NCBI GenBank assembly: GCA_963576565.1
Contig: OY755042.1
Span: forward strand, 109,359,314 to 109,423,313
Reading direction: 5' to 3'
Origin: Aspidapion aeneum
Lineage: Eukaryota > Arthropoda > Insecta > Coleoptera > Brentidae
DNA length: 64,000 nt
Part shown: in pieces, positions 50,501 through 59,800 of the stretch
Numbering within the stretch: position 1 is the first letter of the stretch
Layout of the letters: every line of letters begins with the position of its first letter
Position numbers and translations under genes: made by a program
Notes under the pieces: generated by a model
Seen by the model: the letters and a program-made list of their open reading frames with translations, nothing else
Databases searched by the model: none
What the model was told of the DNA's origin: nothing

Positions 50501-53500
50501 GGAACATTAACCCTCAGACTTACCGTAACAACGCTTAGCTAATCCATTCTCCCTCTTTGTTGTTTTGTATGTGACAAACAAGGACGTAATCGCGATTAAA
50601 CCCATAATCGCGTTTAAGTGCCTACGGTGCATATAAGGGTAAGAATTAAATAATGGTCCTGGCCTCAAGTATCGCGTATGAGAATGAATGGGTATGCCCA
50701 ATATTTATGCTCTTATATTTGGTTTGCTTTAAGGTATTTGTGCCCAAGCTAATCTTCTTCTTTTGATGTGTTTTTGTTTTTTTTAGCTTGATAAAAGGGC
50801 TTGTTCAGCAATTCACGCGGTAAATCTCAGAAATTTCTTGGGCGCTCAATGTAGGACTATTCGAGAAGAACAGCATGATGAATCCGATGAATTTTTGAAC
50901 CTGTTCGAGACTCAAATCACTTACATTGAAGGCGGTAGGACTATGAGCGGTTTCTATACCGTTGAAGACTTGGTAAGTTATTTTGTTTATTTATTATCAA
51001 TGCTAGAGACCCTGTATGTATGACATATTTTATCTTTTGTACAAATATGTCATACATACAGGGTCTCTAATCAATGCCATTGACGCTGGTAAGAATCAAA
51101 GATTTTCAGCTCGGATTTTCACAATCAACCAAACTATCATTGAAAAAGCTGCAATACAGAGATAGATAGATTTTCAAAATTTTTACACGGTTGTAAAAAT
51201 ATTTAGGAGACCTTTACAAGGAATCACTAAACTCACTTTCCCACAACAAAGTTTACCCCATAAACAACAAGTGAAATTAAAGAAAGAAAAATAAGAAAAA
51301 AGTTTTCTGTCTTCGTCTGGGACTCGAACCCGGAATCTCCTGCTCTGTACGCAAACGCTCTCTACATTAAGCCACCGAAGACCATACATAAATTTTCGGA
51401 AAACTTCCATCCATGCATGTCTGCGGTGTCTCAATACAAGAACGAGAAACTTCAGGGTATCAACTTGACCAAGTCACCCAACCGATCTCCATAATTCCTC
51501 CTTCCCACTTTCAAAGGTATGAAAACTCAAACCAAACGTAAAGGATCAACGTCAACTTTTTTCTTATTTTTCTTTCTTTAATTTCACTTGTTGTTTATAG
51601 TTTTAGGTCCTTGCATTATGTTAGCCCGCGGTAAAAAAAACGATAACTGCAATGGACTGTAAATATTTTAATTAAATGAAGCGCGAACAAACATAAATAT
51701 ATTGATATGAAATTACGAAATAATCAAACGTCCATAGGTTAATTGTTGGTGCCACACAACGGCAATCAGAAACAAAGGCACTCACCAGTTTGCAGCCAAT
51801 TTATCCACTTCCAAGGGGCCCCTTTCTGGATCTAATGATGACACCACGTAGCTGAAGGGCTGAAGTTTCTAGTTCTTTGCTTCAGTACACCAAAATCGAG
51901 CACTTTCAGGTGTAGACATTTGAAATAGTTGGAGAACGAAATTAACACGCCATTTCTCGAGGCGATTGACAAAGGATCTCCCTGGTTGTTGGTGCGCATG
52001 TCCAAATGCGCGAAATGCACTCTGCCCTTCATACAATTGTGTGGTTTTAAAAATATATAAACAACCGCGAAATTTAGCGGGAGCTAACACATTATTTTGC
52101 AATTTGGTATTTGAGAATTATATTTGGAATCGCCCATTGCGATCAGAAATTTAAACACACGAAAAGGTGATCTCATGTTTTCAGACGTTGATACTTTACG
52201 TCTGGTTTGAGTTTTCATACCTTTGACAGTGGCTTGGTCGAGTTGATACCCTGAGAGTTTCTCGTTCTTGTATTGAGACACCGCATAGATGCATGCAGAG
52301 AAATAAAAAGGAATTTAACATATATGAAACAATGGTGAAAAGCACGCTGTTGTATGGAATAGAGACTTGTCGCGTAACAGAAAAATACAAAGCAAAAATG
52401 CAAAGTGTCGAAATGGATGCAATAAGAAGATCAATGGGAATATCTAGAACAGATCATATAAGAAATGAGATCATAAAAGAAAGAATGGGAATCGAGGGAA
52501 GCATAGCGGATGACATCACTAAAAGGCAACTGATATGGTACGGCCATGTACAATGGATGAGCGACGAAAGATTACCAAAGCAGGTCCTAAAATGGCAATT
52601 AATAGGGCGCAGAAAAAGAGGGCGTCCTAAACTGGAATGGCAACAGTCAATCCAAAAATCAATGAGTCAAAAAACCTGACGGAAGATGACTGTCAGGATC
52701 GAAGGAGGTGGAGAATAGGCGTCGGACAACGTAGAAAAACGTTCTAAACCGACATAGTAGTAGTAGTTTATAGTTTTAGGTCCTTGCATTATTTTGCAAA
52801 TTGGTATTTGAGAAAGTTTACCCCTCTATGTGAATCCTTGTTAATGTTAGACCCTGTATATCTTTTTCTATTTTTAGACATTTGAAATCCGTTTATACAG
52901 AGTGCATTCAGCGGGACCATCGATTCACTTGGAACCAGTGGCAATTACGACAGAATCTTTGGATCCGCGATACGTGTTTATTTTGGACAAGGGAACGAAG
53001 ATATTTATTTGGAACGGTAATAGAAATCTGCTTTAAATATTTCAGATTTTACGAGAATAATTCAAATATGAACCGCAATTTTCTATTTAGCGCGTTATAG
53101 GTAAAGAGAGTAGCGTGACATCTTTTTGTATAATTATTCCTTAGCATTTACGTCTAATTTGACTTTTCATACCTTTGACAGTCGGAAAGAAGAATTATAG
53201 AAGTCAGTTGAATGGCTTGGTTGAGTTAATAGGGTCGACCGGGGTAAATGTAAACGATTTTGACCATTTTGAGAAATTTCATATTTGAAATCAATAAAAA
53301 AAATTATACAAAAATTTTGTGGTAATATTTGGACATTATCCTTTGTTCTGAGAAGAAAATTAACAAAAAAAGAAAAGTGCTTTTAAAAAAAAATTGTTTA
53401 AAAAACTGTCATATGTTTACATTTATCCCAAGAAGTCGGGGTAAATGTAAACTGGTATTTTAGCTCATCCTTCGCACAGAAATCTTGCGCTGGCCAGTAG

Positions 53501-56500
53501 GCAATCTACAATGTTGGATTCTACATCTGCATTAAACGCCATTTTGCGACCGGGACCAGTGGAATCCAAGCAATTCCTTCGACCATTGAGCCGATGGAAT
53601 ATTACAGATATCGGAACATTGTAGAAACTTTGAGCTTCACATTATGTCTAATTCCTGTTTTGCAAATCAGCTATAGCGTTCAGCAAATCCTCCTCCTACT
53701 GTATGATGGCCAATTTGTCTTGCGCACATATTTTCGAGGCATCTGGAATTAAATTATTAATAATTTTAGCTATGTTTACAATTACCCCACGTATGTTTAA
53801 ATTTACCCCAAAAGTGTGTTTATATTTACCCCTAGGCAAATATTGCTAGGGGTAAATGTAAACACGATAATAATAATTTATTTTGTTGATATTATGCAAT
53901 TAAAAATATTTAAACAAATAAAATATTGCATTGTGTTACTAATAATTACTTTAGTTTAAAACTTACCTTGCTGACAAAAAAATACTGACAGATTTCAGTG
54001 TCTCTGAAAAAATTAAATACGGTTAATTTGCAGAGGTGCATCTGAACTTAGTTCTCAATGCTAGATAGCATTGAGTATGGTACCAATACAAACATTTAAA
54101 CAAACAAAATTCCGGTTCATATTTGACTCACCCTCGTACCAACTGTAGAATATTTATTTTGTCCCGTTTTTCCAAACCCCATTTAAAATTTTCCAATTTT
54201 TTTTCTGTAGGGAAAAAAGCCAAAATCAACCTAAAATCGAAAGCCCGTCTACTGTGCGAAAAAATCAACAAAAATGAGCGAAAAAACAAGGCGGAAATCG
54301 TTACGGAAATTACAGGTGCCGAAAGCGAAGAATTTTGGAAGATTTTGGGTTTAAAGGATGAAACTTTTGACGAGGAAAGCATAGTGGTAATTGACAAGAT
54401 TCTATACTGTACATAATGTTTCATTATATTTATACATACACTTTTTGGCCAATAATTTGTATATTCCACGGTACACCGGTCTATTTTTTAAAGTGATTAA
54501 GAACAGGCTGAATTTTTTTTAAAAAGCTTTATTTTGCCGAGACGTCCAACAGTTTCTTTTGCGAAAACACAGCAACAAGTCCCCATGTAGTGTGAAACCA
54601 ACAGAAACAACTATTCCGAGGAAAAATACCCCTACCGGCATTGAATTATACTGATGGTTTGATGCTTTCGTTGGGAACTTGTTAAAACTGTTTGGTTTTC
54701 ACTAACTCCAACGTCGATCACAAGGATACGAATGATCCCCGTCTGGAACACGTCCTGACAATCAGGAACGAGTGATCCATGCCTATCCACGACCGGTTTC
54801 GACCTTTTGGGCCATCCTCAGGTGAATGTAGGCGATAGCTCCGTGTAGAGCATAAGTTGTGTGAAACCAACAGAAACAACTACTCTGAGGGAAAATACCC
54901 CTACCGGCATTGAATTATACTGATGGTTTGATGCTTTCGTTGGGAACTTGTTAAAACTGTTTGGTTTTCACTATCTCCAACGTCGATCACAAGGATACGA
55001 CTGATCCCCGTCTGGAACACGTCCTGACAATCAGGAACAAGTGATCCATGCCAATCCACGACCGGTTTCCACCTTTTGGGCCATCCTCAGGTGAATGTAG
55101 GCGATAGCTCCGTATAGAGCATAAGTTGTGTGAAACCAACAGAAACAACTACTCCGAGGAAAAATACCCCTACCGGCATTTAATTATACTGATGGTTTGA
55201 TGCTTTCGTTGGGAACTTGTTAAAACTGTTTAGTTTTCACTATCTCCAACGTCGATCACAATGTAGTTATTTTTATCTGGGACACCCTGTATATGTAGTA
55301 AAAATATTCTTTAGGAACACGTCGACCAAGACTTTGCTCCAGTACCACCAAGACTGTACCAAGTTCAACTGGGCATGGGCTATTTGGAACTACCACAAGT
55401 CGAAGTACCCCAAGGAAAACTGATTAACACTTTGCTTAAAAGTAAAAACGTTTATATTTTGGATTGTTATTTGGATGTGTTTGTATGGTAAGTTTAATAA
55501 CTATTGTTTCCTAAAAAAATTTTTGTAAAAAAATCTTAAAGCCTCGTGTACAGCGTGTCCCATTTTCGATGGGATTAAATGGGAAACTCGGTTATTATTA
55601 AAGATATCGATTTTCAGATTGCACCTTACCGTACTTTTTTTTTTGAGTAATCAGATTTTTGCTATACCCCGTAGTTTCGCTAATACATGGAGTTTTGAAA
55701 AAAATTGTATTTTTAATAATCCCTTATATCTCGCTTATTTTACAAGATATTCTTATTCTGTAAAAACATTTTTGTGGCAACTTTTTTAGAGCAAAATAAT
55801 GGTCGACTTTTTAAAATATCCTTAAGTTTTTGAGATATGGTATTTATCATAAAAAAATTAAATACGGACCTGGATTTTTTTTACTACTATTTTGATTGGT
55901 TTCATGATATTATTATCACAAAACATTTTTTTGTTTTAAGGTTTAAGGTCCGAACGTGAAACTTTCCAAGATAAATATAAATTAAAAATTGCTTGTTAAA
56001 CGATTTTTAGTTTAACTGTTTTGATACTTAGCATATTAAAATGGTTTTACGTTAAGTTAAAGATTTTATTCACGACAAATACAAAAAAAATAACAAATTA
56101 CAAAAAATAATTACTAATTTTTCTTTAAGGATATAATTGTTCAAACTGATTGCCGTTATGTGTAAGACATTGTTGGCAGTTTTAAGTAATTTTTCTTAAC
56201 GCATTTTGCATAAAAATATTTCTGCCGTTTAAATATTAAGATTTTGAATAAAGCAGTCAAACATATCACATTTTTCAAAATCTGGATATAGTCGATTTTT
56301 AGCCATTTTAGAATAATTTTAAGTGAGCCATTCATAAAAATAAAAAGTAAAATGGCAATGTCGATTCCACGGTTTTGTTTTTTTATGTTGAAGTAAATTT
56401 TATGAGTTGCTATGCTACCAACAAATAATTACTATCATATAATTTTTTAATGAACGTTTCAAAACAGATAAACTAAAAATCGTTTAACTAGTGTGTCTTG

Positions 56501-58823
56501 CAATTTTTAATTTATATTTACGTTGGAAATTTCCAGGTTTGGCCTAAACATTTTTTTAAAATATATTTTTTTTAACCTTAAATCAAAAAAATATTATAGT
56601 TTTATCAATTTAAGATAATAATAGCATGAAACCAATCAAAATAGTATTTAATTTTTTTATGATAAATACCATATCTCAAAAACTAAACAATATTTTAAAA
56701 TACTGTGCCAATCTAACCTTAAATCAAAAAAATATTATAGTTTTATCAATTTAAGATAATAATAGCATGAAACCAATCAAAATAGTATTTAATTTTTTTA
56801 TGATAAATACCATATCTCAAAAACTAAACAATATTTTAAAATACTGTGCCAATCTATGGGCACCTAAGCTCACACTAGGTACTATAGTTATAGTGTACGT
56901 GTGAGCTAATATAACTAAAAACTGAAATATATTTTATTGAACTCCAGACTTAATTACCTTTCGTTTGATACCACACAAGCCATGTTTTGACTTAAACTTT
57001 AATTTTTCAAATCTACCCCCACCTTTTTTTTAACTAAAATGTATTTTTTTTAACTCCAGACTCAATTACCTTTCGTTTGATATCACACACGCCATATTTC
57101 CACATAAACACTAATTTTTTAAATTTACCCCCACCCTTTTTTTAAAAGTAAAATGTATTTTATTTAACTCCAGACGCAATTACCTTTCGTTTGATATCAC
57201 ACACGCCATATTTTTACATAAACTCTAATTTTTGAAATATACCCCCACCCTTTTATTTGGCTTGTGTTTGGTGGATTTTGTTCATTTTTAAATGGGACCA
57301 TCTCGACCCAAAACCCAGCGTAGGTACCAAATTTCATTAAAATCGGGCAAGCGGTTTTTGAGTTATGCGCGTTGGTCGTTACAGGCAGACAGACATACAG
57401 ACAGACGGCACAACAAAAAAGTTTCAAAATCACCTGAAACGCAAAGATATATAAAAAATTTTGAAATCGGAGCAACTTTTTTTTTTCGAAAAAATTAGGA
57501 TCACTATAGGTCACACTACTATAGTATAGTATATATGTATAGTTCACAGTACTATAGTATAATAGTAGTGTGAGCTAAAACTAACAACGTCATTATTTTG
57601 CTCTAAAATAGTTGTCATAAAAATGTTTTTACAAAGCGAGATACAAAAAATTATCAAAAATGCAATTTTTTCAAAATCTCCCTGTATTAGTGAAATCATG
57701 GGGTATAGCAAAAATAGCAAACATTGATTACACCATTTTTAGGGGCTCAAAAAAAGACGACGATCGAGTTTTTCATTTAAACCCATCGAAAATGGGACAC
57801 GCTGTACAGGGTGTCCCAATTTTAATGATATTCAATGGGAAAGTCACTTATTATAAAAGATAGAGGATTGGGGATTTCACATTACTATATTGCTTTTTAT
57901 AAAAAATTGTAAAGATTTTTTTTTTATAAAAATAAAAAATATCTAACAATACAAAAGTAATAATAACTAAACAAATAAAATACTGAGATGCGTTTCTTTA
58001 AAGGAAGGAAAATTATAACTTCAGATGAAATTCAACTAAATACTTATTACTCAAAAAAAGCGATTTGACCATAAATTTCACTTGTATAAACATCAAAGTT
58101 AAACCGCCTTACCAAAACGCAGAGTTCAAAAAAATCCTCTATACTGGACGCTCGGAAGTGAAGGTCGAGACTTCCCAAAGAAATCGAATTTGGGACACCC
58201 TGTATAGAGGCGTCGAGTGTCAATGGTGCAGAACTAGGTATTCTAATTAGAAAAATGTGTCACAATGTTGGTGGCCGTTAAGGTTTTAAACAGTGGAAGG
58301 CCTGTCTTGACCCTTTAATGTGACGCCGCTGATGTCATATGCACGGGAGAGGGGGTGTTGAAATGAAAAAAAAAGATTTTTGCCTTAAAGCAAAAAAACA
58401 TTCTTTAATAAAATGTATATTAATTCACACCCCGGGCGCCTTAATAGGACTGCTCGCTTGTCCATATACATATAAATAGAGCCAAGGCCTCTGCACAGTT
58501 AAACAAGAATTTTTCTTTTTGGCGTTTATACTTCTCGGCCCACTCTAAAATTTGTAAAGGCAATAGCAATCTTTTTTCAAAAAAATATAAAAAATCGAAG
58601 GGGTCACCTTTTCAAAATGACGATTTTTTAAATTTATTGTCTTGTACTAAGGTCACTGATGTGATTGTTTTTCATTTTCTATATTTTTAGCTCACACATA
58701 TACTATACTATAGTAGTGTGAGCTATAGTGATCCTAATTTTTTCGAGAAAAAAAAGTTGCTCCGATTTCAAAAATTTTTATATATCTTTGCGTTTCAGAT
58801 GATTTTGAAACTTTTTTGTTGTG

Positions 58824-58871
<48 letters not shown>

Positions 58872-59738
58872 ATGTCTGTCTGTAACGACCAACGCGCATA
58901 ACTCAAAAACCGCTAGCCCGATTCTAATGAAATTTGGTACCTAAGCTGGGTTTTGGCTCGAGATGGTCCCATTTAAAAATGAACAAAATCCACCAAACAC
59001 AAGCCAAATAAAAAGGTGGGGGTAGATTTCAAAAATTAAGTTTATGTAAAAATATGGCTTGTGTGATATCAAACGAAAGGTAATTGCATCTGGAGTTAAG
59101 TAAAATACATTTTACTTTTAAAAAAAGGGTGGGGGTAAATTAAAAAAATTAGTGTTTATGTGGAAGTATGGCGTGTGTGATATCAAACGAAAGGTAATTG
59201 AGTCTGGAGTTAATCAAAATACATTTTAGTTTAAAAAAAAAGGTGGGGGTAGATTTGAAAAATTAAAGTTTAAGTCAAAACATGGCTTGTGTGGTATCAA
59301 ACGAAAGGTAATTAAGTCTGGAGTTCAATAAAATATATTTCAGTTTTTAGTTATATTAGCTCACACGTACACTATAACTACAGTACCCAGTGTGAGCTTA
59401 GGTGCCCATAGATTGGCAGAGTATTTCTTTAAGCCTCTTGTTCTTATTTCTGAACAGTAGTAAATTTTTTTTGTAAAGTCATAAAAATCATAAATCATGT
59501 TTTGGCCAAATAAGAACCGAACTGAACACCCTGTAGATTTAAGGAATCGTAACACTTTTTCAGATTTTAGCTCACACATATACTATACTATAGTAGTGTT
59601 AGCTCACACATATACTATACTATAGTAGTGTGAGCTATGGTGATCCTAATTTTTTCGAGAAAAAAAAAGTTGCTCCGATTTCAAAAATTTTGATATATCT
59701 TTGCGTTTCAGATGATTTTGAAACTTTTTTGTTGCGCC

Positions 59739-59800
<62 letters not shown>

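Larger units (their letters stand above)
46488..50720. mobile_element. Large inverted-repeat element with THAP exon, fliI intron 9
   Basis: The left end (about 46488-46650, GGCATACCCATGCATTCTC) is mirrored at the right end (about 50410-50710). A second mirrored layer pairs about 46660-46840 with 48395-48590, and a third pairs 46860-46950 with 47225-47335. The inside carries two THAP-like first exons, a retrotransposon fragment (47490-48395) and a 625-bp direct duplication (49181-50425). It is probably a stack of DNA-transposon derivatives rather than one element. Confidence 0.55.
54591..55262. repeat. 269-bp tandem repeat with hammerhead-like motifs, fliI intron 12
   Basis: TGTGAAACCAACAGAAACAA starts at 54591, 54860 and 55129, giving 2.5 units of 269 bp. 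Each full unit contains CGACCGGTTTC..CC and CCATCCTCAGGTG, the reverse strand of a hammerhead-like fold. The ACCGGTTTCGACC phrase is familiar from Penelope-like elements. A lone GGGACACCCTG end sits just after it at 55279-55289. Confidence 0.8.
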
